Assembly (NCBI RefSeq): GCF_030867145.1
Contig: NC_134414.1
Coordinates: 21,160,518-21,224,517, forward strand
DNA: 64,000 nucleotides
From: Opisthocomus hoazin
Taxonomy: Eukaryota; Chordata; Aves; Opisthocomiformes; Opisthocomidae
Reading direction: 5' to 3'
Part shown: positions 1 through 12,500 of the stretch, in pieces
Numbering within the stretch: position 1 is the first letter of the stretch
Layout of the letters: each line of letters opens with the position of its first letter
Notes under the pieces: model-generated
Told to the model about the DNA's origin: nothing
What the model saw: only the letters and a program-made list of their open reading frames with translations
Database searches by the model: none
Program-made: the position numbers and the translations under genes

Positions 1-241
1 TTTTTTTTTTTATGAACATCTTTTGACTTGCAAAGTAAAAGTGGCTTTGAAAAAAGAAAAAAGGTTAATGCACATAGTGAATGGATGTGAAAACCTAACA
101 CAACTGGTAATTGATCTTGGCTCAGGAAACAGCTTTCTGTTCTTGGCAGTCTTCCCATGGCTGAAGCTCCAACATGCTACAACTGCACGATGGAACAGAC
201 ACTAGTATCAATGAAAACAAATGACAGTAGCTACTACTTAC
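1..241 (-). other. ALKBH8: ALKBH8 intron 10 (part)
   Basis: Begins at the GTAAGT donor of exon 10 and runs off the window edge. It opens with an 11-base T run at 1-11. Nothing else was recognised. Confidence 0.85.
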
Positions 242-507
242 CATGTACAAATCCTTGTTGATGCCTAGATATTTCCCATTACCACAACCAACATCAGCCA
301 CTACTGACCCTTTTGGTAGGGACCTGAGAAACTCTACAATCTGGGGCCATGGGCTATGTCTGGTACTGCTGAAGTGTGTGGCAATCTCTTCGTACACCTT
401 GTGTACATATTCTTGCTCCAGCTTCGATGCCTCTATCTCACTGTGCGGAAATGAAGGTTGTACCTGTCTCTGCTGTCCTTTCTGGCTGTCACAGACAGAT
501 GGGTAAA
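242..507 (-). CDS. ALKBH8: ALKBH8 exon 10: linker and start of methyltransferase domain
   Basis: This 266-nt exon runs from acceptor TATCTAG at 508-514 to donor GTAAGT at 241-236. It adds residues 348-435 after completing codon 347. It carries the third zinc-site cysteine (C352), a variable linker, and the conserved run [14 protein letters not shown] followed by [14 protein letters not shown]-binding motif I ([10 protein letters not shown]) lies at about residues 415-424. It ends in phase 0 after LYM, where the human protein continues into the rest of the methyltransferase fold. The following exons lie outside the window. Confidence 0.95.
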
Positions 508-3500
508 CTAGATACAGCAACAGATACACAAACAACAAAATCTTTAAAAGTCATTCCTTGTTGGTTAAACTTATTTAGCAAAATAAAATTAGAAGTGAAA
601 TACTAAAATGCAAGAAATCCTTCATTCCTCCTTGACTTTTTAAAAACTGAAATGCAGGTCAAGCTGCAGAAGTGTCTGATGACCTTAAAATAAGGAAGCT
701 GCCCATGTGTATTAGAGGCCATTTGCAGTGATCATTCACCCTGCTATGTTAACAAGGTTTATGCTTTCAAAACTGAGAAAGTGTCTCTAATATCAAAGAT
801 CATTACATCATTGCAGTTCAGCCTCTGAAATTCTGTTCTGAGGGCACAAATGGACTTCAATTCCATGTAATCATTGAGCCACCAATCTATTATTAGCTGT
901 ACTGCCCTAAGGCACTGACACAGCTCTGTCACTGCAGATCTGACTGCTTCTCCTTCTCTAATGGACTTATTTTCACAAAATTACAGTCCAGTTCAAATGA
1001 AAAACAACCAAAACTGACAGGAACCTGAAGAACAGTAGCTACTTTTATTCTGTTACATTATTCCAGCACTTGAGGTCCCAATGAAATGCAAGATTCCAGA
1101 TTGCTTGCCTAGCTCTGGAGCAAGCCAAATGCCTTCCCATACGGGAGAAACTCCAGCAACCACATGGGTGCAACCGACTCAAGCCATACAGTATGCCTAA
1201 CCCTGAACCATTCAGGAATTAGGATCCCAGGACTTCCAAAACTACCCAAAAGGATAAACCAGTTGGCTCAAAAAAGAAATGCTTACATATTGGTGATAAA
1301 TCACAATTTTGACTTGAAGATCACCTCAAGTCACTTACTGCAATTGCAAGGGCTTCTCCTCACTTTCCTGAATGTAAATGATGTCCTTGTTTCCCTTCGA
1401 TGTAGTGTTAAATCTCCAGCACCAGCAGTGATTGTTCCAACTCTTTGCCCAAGCTCAGACGCTTGAATGACATCATATTTCCGGGGTGTAATCCTAAAAC
1501 AAAGTAACATAAAATAAAAAAATAATTCAATTCACATCAGGAAAAAAAATATCAACTCTCCTTTGTAAAAAGGCAATTCTTAAACACTGTGACAAGTGTG
1601 ATGACAACATGCTATTTAATGTACTGCTGCTTCTCAGTTTTCAACTTATTCAATTTCAGAGAAAAAAAAAAAAGGAGCTGACATAAATTAGTGACGTTAA
1701 TTAGAGTGTTATTTAATTGCAAGCAACTACATTTCCCTTCCCTCCCTTCCTTTCCTTCCATAAAGTTTGGTTGTTTATTTTTCTGGGATTTATATTTTTT
1801 ATAAATTCACTTTACTTAAAAAAATATATTTGTTAATATACACTACTAAAAACGGTGGCTATGGGTACAAAAGCATAGAACTGGCTGAGCTCTACACCAG
1901 TAGATTGAAGTTTCTTGTTATAAAGGGGCCTCTCCAATGAGCTCTGCTTTGCAACAGAATTGCTTTTCTATTCCTTGACAACAGAAGATGCAAAGAATGT
2001 AGCACTTGGGAGATTTGCTAAAATGCCTGAAGGGAGAAACTGCTGTAGATATCTCTTGACCAAAATCTGTCTATCAATCAAGCAAACTGGGAGCAGTAGC
2101 TTCTTAAGCTACTTCAGGATTTGGCATGGATCTTAATGGAACACAAAAACATTTTTGCAAGGACAAAATTCATAAAATGAAAGTGACTTGGAACTTGCTT
2201 GGGATGACAAAAGTTTCAAATAATTTTATGAAGAGTTTACATTCCAAAGAAGTACCAAACCCAAGAATTTATAATAGCTCTACAAACAGATCTCCCTCTC
2301 ATTTTGTTCCTCCTAGCTTTGAAAGTAAAATGCAAAACACAACATGAGGGAAGAGAAACAGCTGCACCCACATGTAGCTTCCCATCACTTGCACATGGGA
2401 AAAAGTAGGTACTCTTGGAACAAAATGGAAACTCTTCAGGGAAATAGCTTAGCACTTCAAAGCTGTTACTGTCACACTGAAATGCTTCCTGAACTTAGTC
2501 ATCAAGGAGATTAAAGCAGAGATTTCCTCATGAAAAAAAAAAATCTCTCAGGAATGGGCCTTTCAGTGAAGCCCCTTCAGAGGTGCTGACTTCAAAGCAC
2601 TTGACTCCCAGCAAGGCAAACTCTCGTTATAAAACCGACTTCCATATTGGTTAGCAGAGTTTAACCCTCATAGGTTGAGCCAAAAGGGGGAAAAAAAGTG
2701 TCTTACATGTTTTAATACAGCAGAGATTTATTGCTTAATGTTTTAATAAATTCAGTCTCATCTCAGATTTCTACTGGAACTTTTTTGCAGGTCATATGAA
2801 ACTGTTGACCAGCAGCTGTACTTAACCAAGAAGAATGATTCGAACGCCAAGCAGGCAGCCTGCAGCCTGACCAGCATTCCTGTACTTTACTGTATGCCAT
2901 TGTTCCTACCCCAGGGAAGCTGATCTCTAATCCAGTCACAGGGAAGAAGAGTGCCAGTCCTCTCTGTCTGGAAATCAGGAAGCAGTGCATTGATTCTCCA
3001 TCTAGACGATGCAAAAACAAGACATGGAGCAGCCCCAAGAATGGAAATCTCCCAAAGGCAGCCACGGAAAGCATGGGATCTAATAAAGAACTGCCTTGTT
3101 CATGGCAGATAAAGCTATGATGAAATAATCAGCTGAGGATGACCAAGACTACCTGGACAGGAGAACTTCAAATCCCAAGTCTGCAGATTTTCTGACTGAT
3201 TTTCTTTTGTACCTGCAGCAATAAGCTAAGCATAGCAGCTAATATTTTCAGAAATAAGTCACCTTTTTCAAGGTTCTAGTTTCAACCTACATAATTCCCT
3301 TCTGCCTACACTACAAGCAAGAACTCTAGTTAAAGGCTGGGCTAAAAACAGGATTCCCATTTACTGTCAAAAATAAAATGCTGCACATCCTCTTGCTTGG
3401 CACAAAGTTGTTTTACTATTCCAGTGTCAGGGATGGTATTTTGCCAGGTTACCCAAACAAAAACAAACCTCACTGGGGGGGTGGGGGAATCACAGACGAA

Positions 3501-6500
3501 CCTCATCAGAAAAGCCATAATTTTACTTTCACCTATGAGACAAAACAAGCACGTATCTTTCGTTCTCCTTGATGACACTATATAGCTTACTTCTTAACCA
3601 TATGTTTCTCTTTCAGAGAGAAAAGAATAAAAAAAATTTTCCTGCGTATTTTGTTGACAGGGTCAAAGTGAAGTCTCTAATTCCCCTAGCATCCAAATAT
3701 ACATATTGAAAACATTTCCAGAATAATTCAAAAACTGACCCTTTTGCTCTCTAATTTGACTTCTGAGGAGTAGATAAAAGGCATCACAAATGATCTTAAA
3801 TACATCTTGACATGTATGCAAGTGAATTTACTACACTTGCTAGACAGATGATTAATCTTGTTGATTACAACAGTATGCTCCACTAGCATGATGAAAGCTT
3901 ACTCCAGTTGAGTATCTTGACCCACTACTGCTTTTAAAAATACACAGAAAAACTATTTTTCGGAAAGGTGGACAAGCACTGGGACAGAAATAATATGCAT
4001 GAGTAGAAAGATCTGGGATCTTCATCTCAAGTGTAGTTTATGTCATTGGTTCTCAAAAGACAACCATCACTAAGGTACAAGTGAGTTAAGTAATAACCTC
4101 ATTCCAGTTCTTAGTAGGCAGGTACACCACCCCAACTTGAATGCCTGCTGGCAAGTACTGCAAGTACCCCGCATGCATTCTTCCCCCTCCTGGGAGTTTG
4201 GCTGTCCAGGACCAGCTTGGAAAGAGCAGAGCTGGTGGCCTTGGAGAAAGCTGTCAAAGACAGCCAGAGGCCTCAGCAAGGGCCACCCCTCCCTCCCCTG
4301 GGAGCTGCTGTTAAACAGAGGCTGTCCCACTGGGCCTTGCCCTAGATGCGTCCCAGCTGTGTCTGGGCATGGCCACCGCCGTGCTGATCCGGGCCTTGAC
4401 CCCCAGGGTGACGTCACAGCCTGGCCCCAGCCCACTCCCATGGAGCTGCCTGATACCCAGGGTCGGGGGCTGGCCCCCAGCTCCCCTGGGCCTCTTGTCG
4501 TCTCCAGGCCAGTAACGTCACTGACATGGGAACTGCACTACGTTCTTAAGAGTTGCAGATAACCTTTCCAAAAGACAGAGTATGATGCTGGTATGAGTGT
4601 TCAGTCTCATATGCCAAAAACCGAAGGACCTCACTGCCCTGGGCTTCTACAATGTTGCACGTCAGAAGTACCAGCTGCTTTGTACAACTATGTAATTTAA
4701 TGAGGTGGTATACAGGTGGTACAAGTGCTCTATAAAAATGAATAAAGGCAAAGGTCATTGGGGAGTTCATATTCACCCTTCTTCATAATACAAATTAACC
4801 AGTAAAACTCAAAGGCAGAAAATCTTCTGCCAATAAAAGGATCTGCTGTTTAATTTACACAGAATGTAATTAGTCTCTTCAATTAACTGTGGTAACCAGT
4901 GATGCCTTGGGTCAAACAAAGGAAGAAACATTTACCATGGGCATTTCTGTCCAACATGAGGGTTTCCAGTCTCCTGAAGTGCACTACTGTCACTCTCAGG
5001 GCTCACCAAGGTTTTAGCCTTTTTGTCCTTTTCAGCGCTCCTATTGTAAATATCTCCCAGTGGTGCACAACTTAAAATGCATGTATTTAAACTCTATAAT
5101 AATAAGCAAAGCCTCAAGACATATTTCGAGAAATCTCTTTTCCAGGATCCTAAACCTGCTCAGTACAATGCAGCCTTATCAGCAATTAAAACGTCCCTAA
5201 AGCAGATGGGAAGAGCTCAAGAAGACTCCCCTTTGCCACCCTTATACCCTCCATGCAGGGGAAGTCACTCTTTTAAATCAGTCCTCCTCTAAAGACTTTT
5301 GCATATGTGATCAAATGGGAAAAGCTGTGGGCTGAAAAGAGAGAAAGGAAATGGTGACGCTAATTGCACTGCAATCAATTCTTTGCCAGCTCAGAGTCAT
5401 TGAGGACTTTCACACCACAGATGTGAGAGCGATGAGTGAAACTTCACTTGTGACAGTAGCAGGACACTGCAGCTCAGGGACTGGCAATTAGCTTCCTAAA
5501 ATCCCCAATTTTTTCAGTTTAACCTGAGCAGCATCTGAGCAGAGGGGTGAATTTGTATAGTAATTATAAAACTTGACTTCACTTCTTTCAGAGCAATTTT
5601 AAATACAGAATGCCATTCACAAAGCAAACAAACAACATATATTATTTTTCTATTATCCGCAGTGCAGGGACTCTTACACATACCCATGTGTCCACAGGTA
5701 TCTGGATTCTCCAGCCATCACCAATAAACTGCACCGGGGCAGCATAATTGCCACTGTGTGGCCATCAGGGTGTTTGAAATCCATCACAATCTAAAAAGAA
5801 ACAAAACCAGCCACCATGAATGAGTATGACTTAGAGAGCTTCATATACATGCCAGACATTCTCAAGTCCTAGCTTTGGTTTGCCTCTTCAATGTGTTCAT
5901 CAGAATATTGCCACAAAACAGCTCCTTATTTCCTAGGGCCGCACAAGCCTCTAGGTCTCCATCCTTAAGATCTCTCCCTTTCAGCACTGTGTTCAATAAT
6001 CTGAGGCAGTCACAAATACCTGTGTATACATAGATAATTAAAATACTGAAAATAGGCATATATATATATATGTCTTTTCACAGTAACAGCTTTCTTTGTG
6101 AGAACACAGTAGCACCGTCTAATCTCTGTGTGTACCTGTGAGGTAGGAAAGGATCACTACCCCTTAACTAAAGGCAACTACCTAAGAGGAGGAGAGGGCT
6201 CCTTTGCTGCAACTCAGGCATCTGAAAGCTAGGTAGCTGGGCTAAGACAGTCAGCTACTGTCTTTTTGTGAAGACTATGCAGAGAGAGACAAGTATCTCC
6301 ACAGAGTGATTCATCCTGGTCTAAGATGTAGAGTTAAGTGACATGGAACGACCCTGTGCCTTCTGGAAATGCCTATCCATTCACAGCAGACTGGGCTGAG
6401 ACAATTACCTCAAGAGTAGACACATAACATTTAGATAAGCAGTATTAGGTGAGAGAAATAATCTCCAACCTGCCCACATTCTTGCAGCACAACAGGCACA

Positions 6501-9500
6501 TGCAGTCTCCCAAGATCCTGACAAACATGCCAACTACCAGACCATCCTCTTGTTTGCCACCTGGCTTCGAGCCATAGCAATATATCGAGGTAACGCTTTC
6601 AGCTTTATTCCAATTTCACAGCGCAGATGGCAGTGCTACATTTTGCTTCTGCTTAAGCTAGGAATATTATCCTTTTACATTTCCCAAATGAGAGAAATTT
6701 GCTGTGGAAAATAAGCAGCAGGTCATTTAAGCAAGCCAAACAAGTTACAGAAGACTTACCAAAAAATAAAAGTGGTCAAAAACTATCCAAGTCAGCAGTT
6801 CCAGCTACACTGAGGAATTAGCGCCATGAAAGCACTGCCACCTGATCTGTAACCTACGAAGTATGCAATTTAAAAGCAGGCTTACTACAGTATGCCAGAT
6901 CAAAACAAATTAAGTAGTTCTGCTTCTGCATACAGAAAAGAGAAAACAGTGGTGCAATGATCAGTCATTCAGCACAAAAAACCAGAAAGGCAGAGACCAA
7001 ATAAGCAAGACGTAAGCACTACAAATTACCACTTACAGCATTTATTATTTAATGTTGTGCACACTGGAGCAAACTACAACGGCATTTACGTTTTTAGGAA
7101 AAAAATTATTTACGCTGTAGTACCACTCACAGAGTGACATGGCTTCTCCTGTTGAGCTATCTAAATTTAAGGCAAGAAATAACGAGGGTGACAAACAGTG
7201 GGGCTGAAAGGGGAAGAGAGATATGGGGGAACAGAAATAAAGCCTACCTATAAGCTCTCATTTATGATTATGAAATGCCTCAACAGCTACACAAACAGAT
7301 AAATGGCAGCCACTTGCTAACATACTCCTCTCCTTGCACTTAGCAATTTCTTCTAGGTATCCTCAAAAAAGCATGGGGTGAAGAAGGAGAAAACAGTGGC
7401 TTCACAGATCTTATGGTGAGGCTGTCCCACAAAGCGCAACTAGGTGCAAGCCTCTAAAAACATGTAGCTGTCTGGCAAGGCAAAGAAACCATAGGATGAC
7501 CAACTAGGACCAGCAAAGTAAGGAAAGGAAAAGCACAAAGAAAAGAAGTGGGGAGTGAACTAGTTGGATGAAATGGATGAGATGATATCTCTGTCTTCTG
7601 TCTCTCTTGCTCACTGCTGTTGGGCGCCAGGTGTGAGCAGACAAGATAGAGCCTGGGTTCTTCAGAAGTATGGCAGAATAAACTGAACATGACACTGTCC
7701 AGATCGCTTCCTGGAGGCTCAGTTATCCCACTGTCCCTCCTTCTGGGTCAGCAGAAGCTATAAAGCTCTGTTCTTGCAGATGATGTTCAAGAACTGCACT
7801 TTCTCCAAGAGTCAGTGAGGAGACCTCTATGGGGTCCCCTACACTTCCAGTTACCATCTCCCTCCAGGGCCTGGAAGAGGACCTCATTCCCTTTCACTTC
7901 TCTACACCAGGCTAGGGACTCTGTACAAAGCAGTGGGAAACAGCTCCTCCAGCTCTCTGCCTTCTCCACTGCTTTACATCACACATCTCCAACTCCTTTT
8001 CCCCCCACCAACTGCATGGCCCCGGAGTCTCTTCACAGATGATGCTCCTCAAACCCTGTCCTGTTAACAACTGTGCATCCAAGGCAGCAGAGGTTCAGAG
8101 TGCTCTAACAGACAGCACATTGGGAATGAGGGGCCACAAAACTATCCCTGGCGGCTGGATTTTCAGGCAGAAGTGGCAGGAAAATAGACAGTAAAAGGGG
8201 AGAGCATGTCCTCCTGGCTAAATTTCAGCTATGCTAAGCCAACAAGAAATATGCGAAATAAAATTTCTGATAGTGCAGAATTTGAGGCTGAAAAGCAGGA
8301 GATTATCTATGTAACATGTGGCAACCCCAGTCTTCACCAGTACAAGATCCAGCTCTGTCCCTGCTCACTACTCTTCTGTGCAGCAAGAGCTTCTGTACTA
8401 TCATCTCGCACTGTGTGGCTGCTCCCCTTCTAAACAAATTTCATCCTTATGATAAGCCCTGATGATCTGGAGAGGAAAATATAAATAAAGTATTAATTTA
8501 CTTGCAAATGGGCAATGACATTAAGTAATTAGCAGTAATTAGAAAGTCAAAAAATCCAAACCCAAAACTGACTTTTGCTTATGAAGCAGAGATCCTCCGC
8601 TAGAATATTTTAAGATTTTGCACTTTTTCTATTAATATCAGATTTGGCATTGCAATTCAGAGAGAGAATCAACTTTAAGGAACCCACTGTGAACATCTGA
8701 AGAAAATTAGTGCAATTCCTATGTTTCATTCCTTTATCTAGAATAATTGCACTTGAATGCCTAAAAAAACCCCAAGCAACAGTATTTCTTCTATTCTTTG
8801 TCTACAGTACAGTAAAGGATATTTAACCCAGAACAGTTTTTGAAGAACTCTGTTCCTGTCTCTGAAAAGCCTATTACTGACTGAAGTAGGTAACGTTCCC
8901 ATACTCCTCTGTATCTTTATCCTGGCAGAACATTCTAAATTGTCACTGTCACACACACACACAAAACTAACACATTTGGTCCTCTTTTTAATTTACTAAG
9001 GACTCACAATCAATAAAGCAACTCTGCCACTGCTGAATCAATCTGCTTCATGACAGCTTTGCTCCACAGGAGCTATTTCCAATTACTATTTTTGTTTTTA
9101 CCTATTTTCTTTTTTCTCTTAGGTGACAGAGTCAATAAAGATTAAACTTCCAGCTAAACCATGGTGCATCATCCAGAGATTACATTAAAAAATAAAAATA
9201 GTGGATGCTTTGATCTTGTACAACTTTTAGCTTCTTTCTTTGTACTACAGAAAAAGGGTGTCTCTATATATAGAGCAAAAAGCTTGAAAGAAACAAACAG
9301 CTAATAATACCTACTTGTGGATTTAAATATCTTGTCATGATGCCAGGTTATCTGAGAGAGTGTTCATGACGAGGGAGCACATGAAGCAGTAAACAGCTTT
9401 CAAGGATGGCTAAACATCAAAGCAAAGTGACACCCACATCACGAACACTGTTCCTGCAGTATAAAATACAGCAAAACACAAAAACCAGAAACGAATCCAG

Positions 9501-12500
9501 CTTAAAAGAAAAAGGGAAGAAAGTATGGGGTTTTTTAACTCCTCATGGAATGACAAATCTGCACTGCCTTCCAGTGCAGTAGTATTGCACTTCATGAAAG
9601 GGCAGGAGGATGGAGGTGAACGACTGCCTATCAAGTAAGTAATGATCCAAAGACAAAATAGAAATGATTCAACGGGGCTAGAAGGACAATGTTGATAAGG
9701 GTTTCATGGCTACAGCGTGCAATGACAACACTGTTGTTCTAAGTTTTGTTTCTGATGCAATTCGTATTTCACATTAATAGACTACCTTAGACAAAACATA
9801 CTCTAAAGCTAAAAAAAGCACAATGTGGAATGCTTCTTAAGTCTCTGACATTATTTACTGAATTTTCAGAGAATAAAGACACATTATTAGCCTACATAGC
9901 AGTTTCCCACATGTACAACAAGTGAAAAAGCATGTCTACTTCAAAGACAGCTGAACGTCTTAAAGCCCACACACAGAGCTTGAACAACACAGTGAGGCTC
10001 TGTGCAGAGACACGAACCTGCTGGCTTACAGAGGACTGAGGCAATCAGTCAATAAAACACAGTGACTTTCACTGAAAAAACAAGCAAAATTCCAAAATTT
10101 GGAATTCAGAAAAATGCTGAATTTCAGAGTGAAAGAGAATGGGATTATCTCCTCTGAATAGTCCATGTCATGAGAAATTTATCTTATGGAACATATGCTG
10201 ATATTTATATCCTATATCAAGGTCTCTAGCCATCCTTCAGAAAATGAGTGCAACGCTGACAATCATGATGAGGAAGTATTTCAGTACTGCCTACCTCAAA
10301 AATCTCTCAACACATGCACAGGCCTCCCCCGTATCAGATTTATGCCAAAGCATACCATCTCTTGCTAAGCCTGCTTATTTACTTAGGCACTATGATGATG
10401 CTAGTCAGAGGCTTAACACACTTATCTAGGGTGGGGTTTTTTTCTTCAGAAATTGTATTAAATTTTCCATCCATGCAATGCATTACTATATTCCTGAATT
10501 TTCTGTGTCTTTTAAGTACCTACACATTTCTTCTTAATTGAAATCTAGGATATGAGCATTTAAAAACTATTTCAATATACGAACAGTACTTCACTCTTTT
10601 CTCTCGCAGATCTCACCCTGTTACGATTTTCTTGATAACCCCAAGGAGGACAGTGTATCCACGGAACAGCATACCTGTACCTCTCCTAGCTATTATGCAT
10701 CATGGAGTTAGAGGCACACGAATTCACTTGTTGTCTGTACTCTGTTTACCAGATTCAGGTAGTGCACAAGAAGAGGAAAACTACTGCAATTTCCAAGCTA
10801 ACTTCTGTTGGATGGAGGAGCTTCCAATCCTCTGCAAGTCTTGTCACAGCTGGGTGGAAAAATACCACTCTCCTTTTGTACCTGGGGATGCACTTCTCAA
10901 GGTTCACCAACTCCAAGTTATTAGAAGTGTTTCAACCAGTACAACACCGACCAGGAGAGTTGAGATATGCCATTAACCCTACTGCACCTCATCACTGATC
11001 ATTGCCACTGAAGAATAACTGCAGTGCTGAAATATAGTCACTCTGAGTACACCTACATTTCTAAACAAAAAATGATTACGGACAATCTCCTGCCCTGAGG
11101 CCAAGTGACCCACACTGCCTCAGGTCAACACTGCTTGAACGTATGCCCAAAAGCATGATTATTATTTCCAGTTCAAGGTGGCTGCAGCATTAGGAGTACT
11201 GTGGTGCAACTCACCAGCCTGGACAAAATTGGGAAGTGTTACATTTCTTAGGAGACAGCACAAGTGAGGGGAAAAAGGGCAAGGGGAAGCACATCAGCTG
11301 AAGGGGACCAAACACAGTGCAGTCTCATCCACCACGCCTTTTGAGGACAGCTGTCATGAACTAAGCCTAAAACCATACTTCCATTATGTCTTGGAAAGAC
11401 TTAGCTCCATACTTGAAGTATGACTGTAACAGGAAAAACTGCTCAACTCCTGTGGCTTAAATCAAATCAGGATCAGAGCAGTTCACTGATTTATTAACAA
11501 CACTTCATTAACAAGCAACCAGTGAGCTACACATTGAACAAAAGCATCACCAAAATCACAAACCATAGCATCAGATACCTATGAAATGTTAATAAACACC
11601 TAGAAATTTCAAAATAGCCTGCATAGCTAATCCTCCAAAGCTCTAATCCCACAGCGCGCACAGTTACACGCACACCACCCCCTCAGAGGCCACACGGGCC
11701 ACCAGCACTCACCCCTCTCCTGACAGTGCTTGCTCGCCTACTCTCACACCCCTCCTGCGAGATGTGGGTGCTCCTCACGCACACACCAGTGACACGAGGC
11801 CCTCCGGGCTCACACACAGGCGCTCCAGGTGTGCGTCTCCACTGCAGCACCCCATGCTGTCACCCCACTAGCTGGATGCCGGCTCCTCGTGGTGTCCAAT
11901 GGGGTGGGCTGCACTGCCCAGCCTCAGCAGAGGTTGGGATGCTGGTGGTACTTCTAGCAGCATCATGCCAACTTTTGACTGCTGCTGTTTGCACTCTGCT
12001 GTCTCTCCCTGCTGCTACAAATTTTTATGCTTCACTCATATGTCTTCTCAGATTGACTCTTCTTTGTTTCAAAAGCCTCTTTGTAAAATCCAGGGTTACT
12101 GTTTGATCTTGCTGATTAAACAGCCAGCCCAAAAGAACAACATAATAAACCTAACCCATTAAAGACTACCCATCAAATATGCTAGTTCCTACTAACTCTA
12201 AAAGTATCAAGTTTCATGCATGTCAGGACATTACCTGTGGCCTTTGCATCTTCCCAGATCATTACCTGTGTTAAAACTCAGTGTTGAATATTGGACTCTT
12301 ACATTTAAGACTTTCAATCCCTAGAGTAAAAGGCCAGAGTTGCATTAGCACTGCTTCCCTCTTTCTGCCACCATAGATACAAATTTCTCCTTTCCAGAAA
12401 ATGCTACCCAACCCCAGCATATGACCTTGACATCCTTTTGTGAATCCAGAGACAGAGTGTCAGTCAAATCCTCAACAATATCCAGTTTATTCAATTTCAC

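Noticed and set aside
4070..4562. 123- and 141-codon frames in the GC-rich patch of intron 8
   Set aside because: No domain, no splice context on either strand. Kept only as an unexplained GC-rich patch.
10632..12162. Plus-strand frames of 87-126 codons within ALKBH8 intron 7
   Set aside because: No homology features or exon structure. They sit in an intron on the opposite strand, with composition explained by a GC-richer segment.
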